Shown here: positions 8,111-17,849 of the stretch, one piece after another
Layout of the letters: every line of letters begins with the position of its first letter
How positions within the stretch are numbered: the stretch's first letter is position 1
Assembly: GCA_947447005.1 (NCBI GenBank)
Contig: CANFHO010000007.1
Location: forward strand, 1 to 47,655
DNA from: Chitinophagaceae bacterium
GTDB lineage: Bacteria; Bacteroidota; Bacteroidia; Chitinophagales; Chitinophagaceae
Direction: 5' to 3'
DNA length: 47,655 bases
The notes under the pieces: generated by a model
What the model saw: the letters and a program-made list of their open reading frames with translations, nothing else
Told to the model about the DNA's origin: nothing
The model's database searches: none
Program-made: the position numbers and the translations under genes

Positions 8111-11100
8111 ATGAAGAAAAGGATCCTGCAAACAATATTTCTGATTTCACTTGTGGTCATGGCCCATGTGAAGGCAGATGCTCAATTCAATAATGAATGG
8201 ATTGATTTTAATAAGACGTATTATAAATTCAGTGTTGGGAGCAACGGACTTTATCGCATTCCTTTTGGAACCTTGCAAGCAGCAGGACTCTCCTCAACAC
8301 CTGCTGAACAATTTCAACTTTGGAGGAACGGAAAAGAAGTATCTATCTATACATCGATTCAATCTGGCATGTTATCTGGCTCAGACTATATCGAGTTCTA
8401 TGGTCTGATGAATGATGGAAAACCAGATGCAGTATTATATAAAGATCCAGCTTTTCAATTGGCTGATAAATGGAGCCTGCAAACAGATACTTCCGCATAT
8501 TTCTTGACCATCAATCCAGCTCCCAATGCCAGGCTTGTTAATACTTCAAACAATGTATCGAGCAACACGTTGAGCCCAGAGCCATATTTCATGTATATGC
8601 TCTCTAAAAATTATAAGGATCAAATCAATCCCGGATATGCTTCCATTGTAGGGATTTATGTGTATTCATCTTCATATGACAATGGTGAAGGGTGGACAAG
8701 CCGTAATGTTCAAAGCAATTCACCTATCGTTGATCAATACAACGACTTGTATGTTTCAAGTGGCGGTCCTGATGCAAGTATCAGGGTTACTGCTTTTGGG
8801 AATACCTTAAGTACCAGAAAAGTACAGGTATCAGTCAATGCAAATGTACTCATTGATCAACCCATGGATTATTTTTCTGGAGCTGACAGACTGGTGAGTT
8901 TTCCAAGTTCTTTGTTGGGAAGAGCGATTGATACCATACGAATTTCAAACAGTACAAGTGTGTCAACAGATAGGATGGTGGTTGGAAAATATGAATTGAA
9001 ATATCCTCGCACTTTTAATTTTGGTGGGAATAGTATTTTTGAATTTAGTTTACCAGGCACATCAGTTGGGAATTATTTGGTGATTACCAATTTCAGCGCA
9101 GGCACTGTGGCTCCTATATTGTATGATTTAAGCAATGGCTTAAGATTCATTGCGGATATCACTGTAACAGGGAAATATCGATTTTTATTACCACCAGGAG
9201 GAAACAGGGATTTTGTTTTAATGAGTAACGCTTCATCTGCTATAAAAACCATTGATCTGCTGAAACAAAAAAAATTCATTGATTTTTCGGTAGCAGCCAA
9301 TCAAGCCAATTATCTAATCGTCTCTCATCCAAGTATGTCAATTAGCAACAATGGCGATGCATTGGATAAATACAAACTGTATCGCTCCAGTAATGCTGGA
9401 GGTAGTTATAAAGTTAAAATATATGATATTGATGAATTGGTTGACCAATTTGCATTCGGTATAAAAAAGCATCCATTATCGGTTAAAAATTTCCTTTCCT
9501 ATGCCAGACAATTTTTTGCACAAACACCTCAGTATGCGTTGTTGATTGGCAAAGGAATTACCTACGATCAATATCGACTAAATGAATCCAAGGCTGTAAC
9601 TGAACGCATCAATATTGTTCCAACATTCGGAAATCCTGGGTCTGACAATATTTTAGCCTCAGCAGATTTAGATGCTACTGCTGATATCTCCATTGGTAGA
9701 TTATCTGCTACAACAGGGGATGAGGTGTTGGCTTATCTGGATAAAGTCAAAGAGCATGATATAGTCATTTCATCTCCCAGTCAGACTGTCAAAGACAAAG
9801 GATGGATGAAAAATTTTGCCCATATCGTTGGTGGTGGAGATCCCTATCTTCAGTCAGTCATAGATGGGTACATGAGCAATGCCAGAAATATTATTGAGGA
9901 TACTTCGTATGGGGCACATGTATATACTTTTAATAAACTATCTGCAGCTGCGATTGAGCAAGTAAATTCCGGATTATTAAGCAGTCTGTTTTCCGAAGGA
10001 CTGGGAATGGTTACCTATTTTGGGCATTCTTCTGCGAATAGCATGGAATTCAATCTGGATGATCCCTCTATATTCAACAATCCAGGCAAGTATCCGCTGT
10101 TCATGGCCAATGGTTGTAATGCGGGTAACTTTTTTATATATGATACATTGCGTGCAACTGCAGGCAAGAAAAATATTGCTGAAAATTATGTACTGATTCC
10201 TTCCAAAGGTAGTATTGGGTTCATTGCCAGTACGCATTATGGAATTGTTAACTACCTGAATCTATACACATATCTTTTTTACAGTCATATGGCAAAGCAG
10301 GATTATCGATCCGGCATCGGCGATCTGCAACGAAATGTGATGCAGGAAATGTTAGCGGTTGGTGGTTCAGATGATTTTTACAATGTAATGACCGCGGAAC
10401 AGATGCTCTTGGGTGGCGACCCTGCCGTAAAATTATATGCGTTTGATCAAGCAGATTATGCGATCGAAGATCCATATATCAAGATCAGTCCCACGCCTTT
10501 GTCTGTCACCAATGCCAACTTCGATTTGAAAGTGAAATATTTCAATTTGGGCAAGGCTGTGAATGATTCAGTTCATGTTCGCATCAAAAGGGAATTGCCT
10601 GATGGCAGTCTGATAACATTGTTTGATCAAAACAGAGCACCTGTTCATTATGCTGATTCCATCAATTTGTCGGTGCCCATCAATCCGTATACCGACAAGG
10701 GACAAAACAAGATCATCGTTTCTCTGGATCCAGATGATGTGAATCAGGAGATTACCAACAACAATAACAATATCACCAAGTCGTTTCCCATTTTGGAAGA
10801 TGATGTGCGACCAGTATATCCTTTGAATTTTGCCATTGTAAATTCTAACGCAATCAAGCTTACAGCAACCACCAACAACTTCTTAGCTGTTCCAAAGAAT
10901 TTTATTGTGGAAGTGGATACTACAGAATTGTTTAACTCTCCTTTGAAAGTAACACAAACCCAATCATCTATTGGTGGGGTGATTGATTTTACACCAACCA
11001 TACCATTTAGGGACAGTACCGTTTTCTATTGGCGTGTTGCTAAAGTACCGGATACAGGCATTGTGAACAAATGGTCTTATTCATCTTTTGTTTATATCCC

Positions 11101-13174
11101 TGCCAGTTCCACCGGCTGGAACCAATCGCATTATTTTCAGTATTTGAAGGATAATTTTATAAACTACTATTTTGATAGTACAAGGATCGAGAAATTTTCG
11201 ATAAAAAAAAATGACTTTAGATATTTTACTGGGCTATATCCTGTTTCATTAAATTATGCCTATTCGAATCTTACTATTCTTACAAGTGGTGGTTGTGCAG
11301 AGTCTTTGGGCGCACTGGAGTTCTATATAATTAATCCTGAAAATAATTTGCCACTTGAAAATATACCTCGTGGAAGTGTGGGCAAATTTAATAGTATGAC
11401 ATCTTTTTGTAATACTACTCTAATGAGGAAATATCTTTTTTGGTATAAATATGATAATCCAGCTAGTCGGAAATACGCATATGATTTATTTGATTCTGTG
11501 TCTGTTGGTGCCACTGTTGTTATGAGTAGTTTTAATTTAGTAACAAATTCAAACCCTAATCTATTTATTAATGAATGGAAAAAAGATACATTAATCTATG
11601 GAGCTGGCAAGTCTCTTTACCATAGATTGAGATCAATTGGATTCAGTGGTATAGATTCATTTTATAGAAATATCCCAATACTTTTTGTTGCAAAGAAAAC
11701 TCGAAATGGGTGGACAGTAATTGAAGATAAAGTTGGAAATTCACAGACTGATATTTTGTCTACAAATTTTTCATATTACGGATTAGAAAGTAGAGGTGGT
11801 TATACTACCTCAATAATTGGACCTTCAAAATCATGGACATCTATTCACTGGAAAGGATTGTCACAAGAACTCAATTCAAAAGATGAAATAAACTATAAAG
11901 TCTTTGGGGTTAAGAATGATTTCACCGAAACCCTGATGTACTCCAGCACCGCGAAACAGAAAGATACTACCTTGTCTTTTGTAAGTGCATCTACTTATCC
12001 TTACTTGAAAATCTATCAGGAAAATACAGATACGCTCAACAATACACCCTGGCAAACAAAGTACCTGCAGGTCAAATACCAACTGGTTCCCGAAGGTGCC
12101 ATCACACCTGCCACCAATCTTGTTTTTAAGGACACCGTCGAAGTGGGTGAACCCATCAAAGTAAATATGGCTTTTAAAAATGTTACACCTGTTCCATTTG
12201 ATAGCATACGATTGTATATGACATCCACAGACCCATCTAACAATACAAAGGTCATTGTAGATGAAAATAAACGACCCATTACTGCGCAAGGGGATACAGT
12301 GTTGGTGAATTACAATATTGATACGAAAAATCTAGTAGGTGATAATTTAGTGAATATTACATTCAATCCCAATTATACACAACCTGAACAATACCTGTTT
12401 AATAATTTCATATCGAAGTCCATATATGTACGTCCAGATACCTATGCGCCCAATCTCGATGTAACTTTTGATGGTGTACATATCTTAAATAAGGATATTG
12501 TATCTCCTAAGCCAGTCATACTTGTGAAATTGAAAGATGACAGTCGTTTTCTTGCTTTGAATGATACCAGCCTGTTTTCTGTTAAACTCAGAATGCCCAA
12601 CGGACAAGTCAGAAACATTAAGTTTGACAGCGACACCTTATTGTTTACACCTTCTTCATTAACCCCTGGGGGAACTGATAATACTGCAATGGTAACTTAT
12701 AAGCCCTATTTGCCACTTGATGGAGAATATGAATTGATTGTTACAGGAAAAGATAGAAGCAACAATGCCTCCGGCGTATTTGAATACAGAGTTTTGTTTG
12801 AAGTATTCAATAAATCTATGATTACCAATTTATTGAACTATCCCAATCCATTTACAACAAGCACTTCTTTTGTCTTTACACTTACCGGATCTGAGCTACC
12901 AACAAATCTGCGCATACAAATCCTGACTGTATCTGGAAAGATTGTAAAAGAGATCAATAAGAATGAATTGGGCCCTATTCGCATTGGGAATAATATCACA
13001 GAATATAAATGGGATGGAACTGATCAGTTCGGTCAGCCCCTGGCAAATGGCGTGTATATTTACAGAGTGATTACTGATATCAATGGTAAGAAATTGGATA
13101 AACTTCGAAGTTCAGGATTTAATACTGATAAATATTTTCAAGGAGGTTATGGTAAAATGTATCTAATGCGATGA
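8111..13174 (+). CDS. C25-family protease, PorU2-like type IX secretion sortase
   Basis: A 1687-aa exported protein with signal peptide MKKRILQTIFLISLVVMAHVKADA. The gingipain-type (C25) domain spans roughly residues 395-780, with the catalytic histidine in TYFGHSSANS (~636-645) and the nucleophile cysteine in MANGCNAGNFF (~665-675). Before it is an N-terminal beta-rich region. After it come several CARDB/Ig-like segments, and a FlgD-Ig-like C-terminus (NYPNPFTTSTSFVF ... WDGTDQFGQPLANGVYIYRV). Canonical PorU is around 1100-1300 aa, so this is the long form often called PorU2. It follows the PorV-family gene by 6 bp and overlaps the next gene by 4 bp (ATGA). The region around 11150-11900 is visibly AT-richer than the rest. 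Confidence 0.85.
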   Translation: MKKRILQTIFLISLVVMAHVKADAQFNNEWIDFNKTYYKFSVGSNGLYRIPFGTLQAAGLSSTPAEQFQLWRNGKEVSIYTSIQSGMLSGSDYIEFYGLMNDGKPDAVLYKDPAFQLADKWSLQTDTSAYFLTINPAPNARLVNTSNNVSSNTLSPEPYFMYMLSKNYKDQINPGYASIVGIYVYSSSYDNGEGWTSRNVQSNSPIVDQYNDLYVSSGGPDASIRVTAFGNTLSTRKVQVSVNANVLIDQPMDYFSGADRLVSFPSSLLGRAIDTIRISNSTSVSTDRMVVGKYELKYPRTFNFGGNSIFEFSLPGTSVGNYLVITNFSAGTVAPILYDLSNGLRFIADITVTGKYRFLLPPGGNRDFVLMSNASSAIKTIDLLKQKKFIDFSVAANQANYLIVSHPSMSISNNGDALDKYKLYRSSNAGGSYKVKIYDIDELVDQFAFGIKKHPLSVKNFLSYARQFFAQTPQYALLIGKGITYDQYRLNESKAVTERINIVPTFGNPGSDNILASADLDATADISIGRLSATTGDEVLAYLDKVKEHDIVISSPSQTVKDKGWMKNFAHIVGGGDPYLQSVIDGYMSNARNIIEDTSYGAHVYTFNKLSAAAIEQVNSGLLSSLFSEGLGMVTYFGHSSANSMEFNLDDPSIFNNPGKYPLFMANGCNAGNFFIYDTLRATAGKKNIAENYVLIPSKGSIGFIASTHYGIVNYLNLYTYLFYSHMAKQDYRSGIGDLQRNVMQEMLAVGGSDDFYNVMTAEQMLLGGDPAVKLYAFDQADYAIEDPYIKISPTPLSVTNANFDLKVKYFNLGKAVNDSVHVRIKRELPDGSLITLFDQNRAPVHYADSINLSVPINPYTDKGQNKIIVSLDPDDVNQEITNNNNNITKSFPILEDDVRPVYPLNFAIVNSNAIKLTATTNNFLAVPKNFIVEVDTTELFNSPLKVTQTQSSIGGVIDFTPTIPFRDSTVFYWRVAKVPDTGIVNKWSYSSFVYIPASSTGWNQSHYFQYLKDNFINYYFDSTRIEKFSIKKNDFRYFTGLYPVSLNYAYSNLTILTSGGCAESLGALEFYIINPENNLPLENIPRGSVGKFNSMTSFCNTTLMRKYLFWYKYDNPASRKYAYDLFDSVSVGATVVMSSFNLVTNSNPNLFINEWKKDTLIYGAGKSLYHRLRSIGFSGIDSFYRNIPILFVAKKTRNGWTVIEDKVGNSQTDILSTNFSYYGLESRGGYTTSIIGPSKSWTSIHWKGLSQELNSKDEINYKVFGVKNDFTETLMYSSTAKQKDTTLSFVSASTYPYLKIYQENTDTLNNTPWQTKYLQVKYQLVPEGAITPATNLVFKDTVEVGEPIKVNMAFKNVTPVPFDSIRLYMTSTDPSNNTKVIVDENKRPITAQGDTVLVNYNIDTKNLVGDNLVNITFNPNYTQPEQYLFNNFISKSIYVRPDTYAPNLDVTFDGVHILNKDIVSPKPVILVKLKDDSRFLALNDTSLFSVKLRMPNGQVRNIKFDSDTLLFTPSSLTPGGTDNTAMVTYKPYLPLDGEYELIVTGKDRSNNASGVFEYRVLFEVFNKSMITNLLNYPNPFTTSTSFVFTLTGSELPTNLRIQILTVSGKIVKEINKNELGPIRIGNNITEYKWDGTDQFGQPLANGVYIYRVITDINGKKLDKLRSSGFNTDKYFQGGYGKMYLMR

Positions 13175-14358
13175 TGACGCACCAAGATATATCATCGACG
13201 GAGCTTCAACTTTTGTTGAGTAGCTGTAAAGAGTTGCTTTATCCAAATGCCAATCGTGGATTAGTTGAAACATTTTTAAGTAAAGTTGATTACAATAAAC
13301 TTTTAAGATTAATTAGAAGACATCAAATCGCTCCTGTTATTTATCAATCATTAAAAGATTTTGCGGATAAAATGAGCCCTGGTTTCAGCCATGAATTGAG
13401 GGGTGATATTCAGAGAATTCAACTAAAAGCACTTTCAACAAAAGCATTTTTATATGTTCTAAATAATAAATTAAAAGAGAAAGAGATTGAACTCTTTTTG
13501 TTAAAGGGAATTGCCCTTGCTGAAAAATATTATGGCGATATCGGATTGAGAGATGTCATGGACTTAGATTTGCTGGTTGAACCCCAAAATCTAGATACTG
13601 TCATACAGTTATTACAAGAACTGGGATACTCAATTTCTGGTGAGTATTCGACTTTTTCAAACAAGCAGAAGGAATTTGTAAAATATATAGACTATCATTT
13701 CGGGTTTTCAAAAATCAAGGAAGGACATCCCCGATATGTTGAATTGCATTGGGCTTTGAGAAACCGATTTGGGAATTTTGTCCTTGATCCTTTTATTTGC
13801 AAACAAGAAAAATCAACACAAAGTATCGTTAACCAAGAATACTTGTTAGAGCTTTCTGAAATCGATAACTTTCTTTTTTTATGCACGCATGGGGCAGAAC
13901 ATGCTTTTTATCGGTTGAAGTGGTTGGTTGACATTTACATGGTTTACAACAAAATTGACATTGATTTTAATGATTTGGTTGAGCGATCTATATCATTGCA
14001 ATGTTCTGAACAACTAGTACTATCTTTTAAGATGATGGAAATTTATTTTGCTATTCCAATCCCTGATCAGATACTTCAACTTTCAAAAAAATATAAAATC
14101 TCGCAGTGGCTTGTGAATTACTGTACTCATCAGATTATGTACAATGGTCAATATTGTGACTCTTTAGTAGAGAAAATGAGAAATTTGAGATTTTCATTTA
14201 TCATGAATAGAAAAGGTATTTTCAATAAGCGGTTATTTATGAGATACATGACCAGTCCCAAAGACTGGAGCATCTTGCCTTTGCCCAATTCATTGTTCTT
14301 TTTGTATTTCCCCCTGCGACCATTCCTGTTTTTATACAGAATACTTACTAGCTCCTAA
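13171..14358 (+). CDS. nucleotidyltransferase family protein of lasso-peptide clusters (PF14907-like)
   Basis: A 395-aa protein with the pattern LFLLKGIALAEKYYGDIGLRDVMDLDLLVEP (residues ~110-140), matching the LLKG...YY...R...D-D-LV signature of the uncharacterised nucleotidyltransferase family PF14907. The R-x2-MDLDLL segment provides the acidic metal ligands. Family members recur in lasso-peptide clusters, and in paeninodin-type systems the nucleotidyltransferase is reported to extend phosphorylation of the C-terminal serine. Its ATG overlaps the PorU2-like stop by 4 bp, so it may be translated with that gene, but the kinase, RRE, protease and cyclase genes 2-5 kb downstream suggest membership of the peptide cluster. 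AT content is higher than in the neighbouring housekeeping genes. Confidence 0.78.
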   Translation: MMTHQDISSTELQLLLSSCKELLYPNANRGLVETFLSKVDYNKLLRLIRRHQIAPVIYQSLKDFADKMSPGFSHELRGDIQRIQLKALSTKAFLYVLNNKLKEKEIELFLLKGIALAEKYYGDIGLRDVMDLDLLVEPQNLDTVIQLLQELGYSISGEYSTFSNKQKEFVKYIDYHFGFSKIKEGHPRYVELHWALRNRFGNFVLDPFICKQEKSTQSIVNQEYLLELSEIDNFLFLCTHGAEHAFYRLKWLVDIYMVYNKIDIDFNDLVERSISLQCSEQLVLSFKMMEIYFAIPIPDQILQLSKKYKISQWLVNYCTHQIMYNGQYCDSLVEKMRNLRFSFIMNRKGIFNKRLFMRYMTSPKDWSILPLPNSLFFLYFPLRPFLFLYRILTSS

Positions 14359-14363
14359 GTGTA

Positions 14364-14382
14364 TTTAGTCGCTAAATTTTTT
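14364..14382 (+). terminator. weak hairpin-T tract between convergent genes
   Basis: TTTAG-TCG-CTAAA followed by six T, just after the nucleotidyltransferase stop and overlapping the stop codon of the convergent ABC transporter gene. The stem is only 5 bp and A/T-rich, so this is tentative. Confidence 0.3.
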
Positions 14383-16150
14383 GTCTTGAGTATAATGCTT
14401 CAAATACCCCTCCATTATTGATCAGTTCATCAAATTTTCCATGTTCTTTGATCATCCCATTCTCCATCACATAAATATGATCTGTCATTTTCAGGTTGTA
14501 TAAGCGGTGTGAAACGAGTATCGTGATTTTGTCTTTACAATGCTCTTTCAGGTTATCGTATAAAGTCTGTTCAGAAATGGCATCCAATGCACTACTGGGC
14601 TCATCCAATACAACCAATTGAGATTGGCGATAGAATATTCGACTCAATGCCAGTTTCTGCCATTCTCCTCCACTTAACTGCTCACGACTTTGAAAAATAT
14701 GGCCAAGCCTTGTGTCGTACCCATTCGCTAATTTATCAATGAATTCATGTGCACCTGATTTTTTTGCAGCATCGGATATACTCGTATGATTAACTTTCGT
14801 CGACAGTAATTCGAAATGAATATTCTCATTGACTTTTAAAAAGTATTTTTCAAAGTCCTGGAAAAAGATTGCACTATTTTCAAACAGTGTCTGATTAGGA
14901 ATATTGCGACTTGATATATCATTGAAATAGATTTCACCTTGGTTTGCTTCATACATTCCAGTGATGAGTTTTACCAGGGTTGATTTTCCTGAGCCGTTTT
15001 CTCCTACGATGGCAATCACCTCACCTTTTTTTGCTTTGATGTTAATGTCCTGCAAAGTATTATCTGCTTTTCCTGGATAATGAAAGCTGAGATTTTTTAT
15101 TTCGAGGGAATGTAGATTCTGAGGGAAAGATGTTAATGTCGAAGCCTCTATTTCAGGATCTTTTATTTTCAAAAAAGCAAAAAGATCTCGGAAGAAGATC
15201 CGTAATTGAAACACTTGTAAAAACGATTGAAAAAATGTAGTGGAGACAGTTTGTAGTCGCTGTATTCCCTGCAGGTAAATAATAAAAAATCCGATGGTGA
15301 TTTCTTTTTGATAAGCCGATCTGGCCAAATACGTCAATGCAGTACTGAAAACAAGTATTTCCAATGCTTCTGCAAGGATATTTTTTTTTAAGCTAATGGA
15401 TTGAAGTTTATTTTTTTCGTCAACAATCCAGGATCGAATTGCTTTGAATGTTTGAAGAAAATTATGTCCAAATCCATACACCCTGAGCTCTTTTGCATAC
15501 TGAAACCCTGTCAACAATTGAAATATATACCCAGCTTCTCTTTCCTTGTTCACCAATTTAAATTCAAGGTCTGTCGCTTTCTTTGCCAACATCCATTTAT
15601 GAATAGCCGCAGGAATGGCAAAAAACATAAGTATGAGAAAAAAATAGGAATGCAGTGTGATGAAAAAAGCACACAATAAGAAAACGGAGATAAGGCTTGA
15701 AATCGTTCCGTTCAAAGCCGGAATCAATTGTGCAGTTCTGTACAGCGCCTGTTGTTGAGCGAGATGCAAGGTTTTATGGAAATGCGGGTCTTCGTAATAA
15801 GGATATGAAACCCTACCTGCTTTTTCAATTACTTGAAAGGAAAAATGGTCAGCCACTTTCAGTTGAAAACGGGTTGTAATATGGTCGCCCACCAATTGAC
15901 TGGCTGTTGCAAAGAGTAGGGATGCAGCCAGAATTCCCATCATGACGATAATCTGCTGAAATGTAGATGGATGAACTGTAAAGGCGTCAATAATTTGTTT
16001 GGTTTGGTAAATCGCAATCAGTGGCATGATGGATGAAATCAGCCTGATTCCCAGGATGCCTATCGACATGGAAGGGTCAATCTTCCACACGGACGTAAGC
16101 ACGTTTGCCATTTCTTTGATGCCTTTTCTCCAATTCATTAGCAGCTTCAT
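14372..16150 (-). CDS. ABC transporter with fused membrane and ATPase domains (lasso peptide exporter candidate)
   Basis: A 592-aa half-transporter. The first ~330 residues hold about five or six membrane segments. The ATPase domain follows with Walker A GENGSGKST, Q-loop IFFQDFEKYF, signature LSGGEWQKLALSR, Walker B LVVLDEPSSALD and the H-loop SHRL. There is no N-terminal C39 peptidase domain, as expected when the leader is removed by a separate B protease. The ORF track begins at 16222, overlapping the divergent kinase gene; the ATG at 16150 (MKLLMNWRKGI) is preferred, as the membrane domain begins soon after and a divergent promoter region is left. This is the D-type exporter position of lasso clusters; substrate inferred from context. 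Confidence 0.85.
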   Translation of the reverse strand: MKLLMNWRKGIKEMANVLTSVWKIDPSMSIGILGIRLISSIMPLIAIYQTKQIIDAFTVHPSTFQQIIVMMGILAASLLFATASQLVGDHITTRFQLKVADHFSFQVIEKAGRVSYPYYEDPHFHKTLHLAQQQALYRTAQLIPALNGTISSLISVFLLCAFFITLHSYFFLILMFFAIPAAIHKWMLAKKATDLEFKLVNKEREAGYIFQLLTGFQYAKELRVYGFGHNFLQTFKAIRSWIVDEKNKLQSISLKKNILAEALEILVFSTALTYLARSAYQKEITIGFFIIYLQGIQRLQTVSTTFFQSFLQVFQLRIFFRDLFAFLKIKDPEIEASTLTSFPQNLHSLEIKNLSFHYPGKADNTLQDINIKAKKGEVIAIVGENGSGKSTLVKLITGMYEANQGEIYFNDISSRNIPNQTLFENSAIFFQDFEKYFLKVNENIHFELLSTKVNHTSISDAAKKSGAHEFIDKLANGYDTRLGHIFQSREQLSGGEWQKLALSRIFYRQSQLVVLDEPSSALDAISEQTLYDNLKEHCKDKITILVSHRLYNLKMTDHIYVMENGMIKEHGKFDELINNGGVFEALYSRQKI

Positions 16151-16181
16151 TTGTACCTTGATGCGTTGGGTTGTATATTTA
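16150..16181 (+). promoter_or_regulatory. putative promoter of the kinase-B1-B2-C operon
   Basis: TTTG at 16150-16153, 20 bp, then TATATTTA (7 of 8 to TAnnTTTG) ending 22 nt before the GTG at 16204. On the opposite strand TACCTTTA (16186-16193) could serve the ABC gene. The two would form a compact divergent control region. Confidence 0.45.
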
Positions 16182-16203
16182 CGTCTAAAGGTACTCAAAA
16201 CAG

Positions 16204-17109
16204 GTGTATTATTATTGGGCATATGGACTTACAATTGCGTCTGGAATTGAATTTCCTGAATTGTTTCCTATTGCATACACTGAAACAGTCGATGTTACGT
16301 TGGAATATGGGGTAGTGCCACCAAAAATTGAAGCCTCAACTGGATATGCCTCTGATTCCATCAGTATTTCTCCCATTGAGTATCTGTTGCATGTACAAAA
16401 AGTGGCGTCCTATTATGTATCTGATGGGAAAAAAATTGTGATACAATCGCTGGAAGATGCAGATGATACCAGTATCCGATTGTTTTGTTTGTCTAATGCG
16501 TTTGCCGCATTGCTGCATCAACGAGGTTCCATTCCGTTGCATTGTTCCGCTTTCATAGATCAGGAGCAATTGGTCTTGATTATGGGAGATTCTGGGGCAG
16601 GAAAATCGACTACTTTGGCCGCGATGGTCCAGGCAGGATATACCCCTTTTTCAGATGATGTCTGTGTGCCCTTGTGGGAAAAAGAACAAAAAAGGCTGAA
16701 TATGGTCAGTTCCTATCCGATGATGAAATATTGGGGCGACACATTTAAATTGATCAATTTGGGTGAAAGTGATCGTAAGATTCGGCCAGAGATTGATAAA
16801 TATGGGGTATATTTTCACGATCAGTTTATTTTGGACCCCATGCCCGTGAAAATGGTCATCATTTTAGAGAAAGATCCAGTGGCAGAAGGTGTTGTTGTCA
16901 AAAAATTAACAGGGGTGGATCTGTTTCAGCGTCTGGAACGTAATGCTTATAGAGGAGAGTATCTGGGGTATTCAGGATTGCAAAAAGAGCATTTCAAGCT
17001 TTTTGCTGGCATAGCCAATGCAACCAAAGCGTTTCTCATCAAACGTCCAGGGGTAGGAGATAGTATATTGGGAATGCAAAAAACTATTTTAGAATTATTG
17101 TCAATATAA
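16204..17109 (+). CDS. HPr-kinase-like protein of the lasso cluster
   Basis: A 301-aa protein with the P-loop IMGDSGAGKSTTLAAM (residues ~126-141) and the following FSDDVCVPL, the two nucleotide-binding elements of HPr kinase/phosphorylase-like enzymes. The N-terminal YYYWAYGLTIASGIEFPEL corresponds to the usual YxAYGLxIxSxxxxPEL opening of cluster-associated homologues, which supports the GTG start at 16204; no ATG precedes this block. Related kinases in paeninodin-type lasso clusters phosphorylate the C-terminal serine of the precursor. The proposed precursor here ends in serine, consistent with that role. It is first in the kinase-B1-B2-cyclase series. Confidence 0.82.
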   Translation: MYYYWAYGLTIASGIEFPELFPIAYTETVDVTLEYGVVPPKIEASTGYASDSISISPIEYLLHVQKVASYYVSDGKKIVIQSLEDADDTSIRLFCLSNAFAALLHQRGSIPLHCSAFIDQEQLVLIMGDSGAGKSTTLAAMVQAGYTPFSDDVCVPLWEKEQKRLNMVSSYPMMKYWGDTFKLINLGESDRKIRPEIDKYGVYFHDQFILDPMPVKMVIILEKDPVAEGVVVKKLTGVDLFQRLERNAYRGEYLGYSGLQKEHFKLFAGIANATKAFLIKRPGVGDSILGMQKTILELLSI

Positions 17110-17145
17110 GAACGGTAAGCATAATTTTACAGCATAGCTAACTTT

Positions 17146-17421
17146 ATGACAGAACAAATTAGGTATTTACAAAACAAGGAAATCATACAATCAAAGATTG
17201 GAGAAGAAGTGGTCATGTTGGATGTGGAAAGTGGATTTTATTTTGGGTTGAATTCGGTGGCCTCCATCATTTGGAGTCTGCTAGAGAAAGAAATTGCATT
17301 TGATGAATTGATCAGTCAGTTGATGTCGCAGTTTGAGGTCGAACGAGCATTGTGCGAGCAGGACACACAGGAGTTGTTGGATCAACTACTTGAAAAAAAT
17401 ATCATTCGTATTGCATCATGA
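17146..17421 (+). CDS. PqqD-family RiPP recognition element (lasso B1)
   Basis: A 91-aa PqqD-like protein. The pattern EEVVMLDVESGFYFGLNSVASIIWSLLE (residues ~21-48) is the beta-hairpin/helix core of PqqD domains, followed by the helices FDELISQLMSQFEV and TQELLDQLLEKNII. In lasso clusters such stand-alone RREs bind the leader peptide and present it to the B2 protease. The start ATG at 17146 is 36 bp after the kinase gene. The stop overlaps the next gene by 4 bp (ATGA), indicating translational coupling with B2. Confidence 0.9.
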   Translation: MTEQIRYLQNKEIIQSKIGEEVVMLDVESGFYFGLNSVASIIWSLLEKEIAFDELISQLMSQFEVERALCEQDTQELLDQLLEKNIIRIAS

Positions 17422-17828
17422 AAGTATATTCTTTCAGGGAGTATAGCTGTTTTCTCGAAGCGTGGGTTCTTTTGCATCTCATGAAAGGGGTAATCCTTTT
17501 TGTGCCATTTAAAAAGATCGCTTCTAAGATTGGCACAATCCAAAAAGAATCAGATCATCAGATTGTGGAATCCAAGGAGCTTGACATGGTTTGGAGATCC
17601 ATTCACCGGGCCAACAGATTTACAATTCACAAGAGTGTATGTTATGATCAGGCTTTAACTGCAAAGCTGATGTTGAAAAGAAGGGGAATAGTCTCTACCT
17701 TGTATTTCGGATTATCCAAAGATGAAAAGGAACAGATGATTGCACATTCCTGGGTTCGATGTGGAAACAAGATAGTTACTGGAAAATCAGGGATGGAGCG
17801 TTTTACGGTGGTGGCTTCTTTTACATAA
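17418..17828 (+). CDS. lasso peptide leader protease B2 (transglutaminase-like)
   Basis: A 136-aa protein of the transglutaminase-like B2 family (PF13471-like), which cleaves the leader peptide before ring closure. The catalytic cysteine lies in HKSVCYDQALTAKLMLKRRG (~residue 75) and the catalytic histidine in IAHSWVRCGNKIVTG (~residue 110). The third, acidic residue of the triad is not obvious in the C-terminal GKSGMERFTVVASF. Length and order of motifs fit lasso B2 proteins. It overlaps B1 by 4 bp and precedes the cyclase by 21 bp. Confidence 0.9.
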   Translation: MKVYSFREYSCFLEAWVLLHLMKGVILFVPFKKIASKIGTIQKESDHQIVESKELDMVWRSIHRANRFTIHKSVCYDQALTAKLMLKRRGIVSTLYFGLSKDEKEQMIAHSWVRCGNKIVTGKSGMERFTVVASFT

Positions 17829-17849
17829 ATCAAATAATTACATCATACC

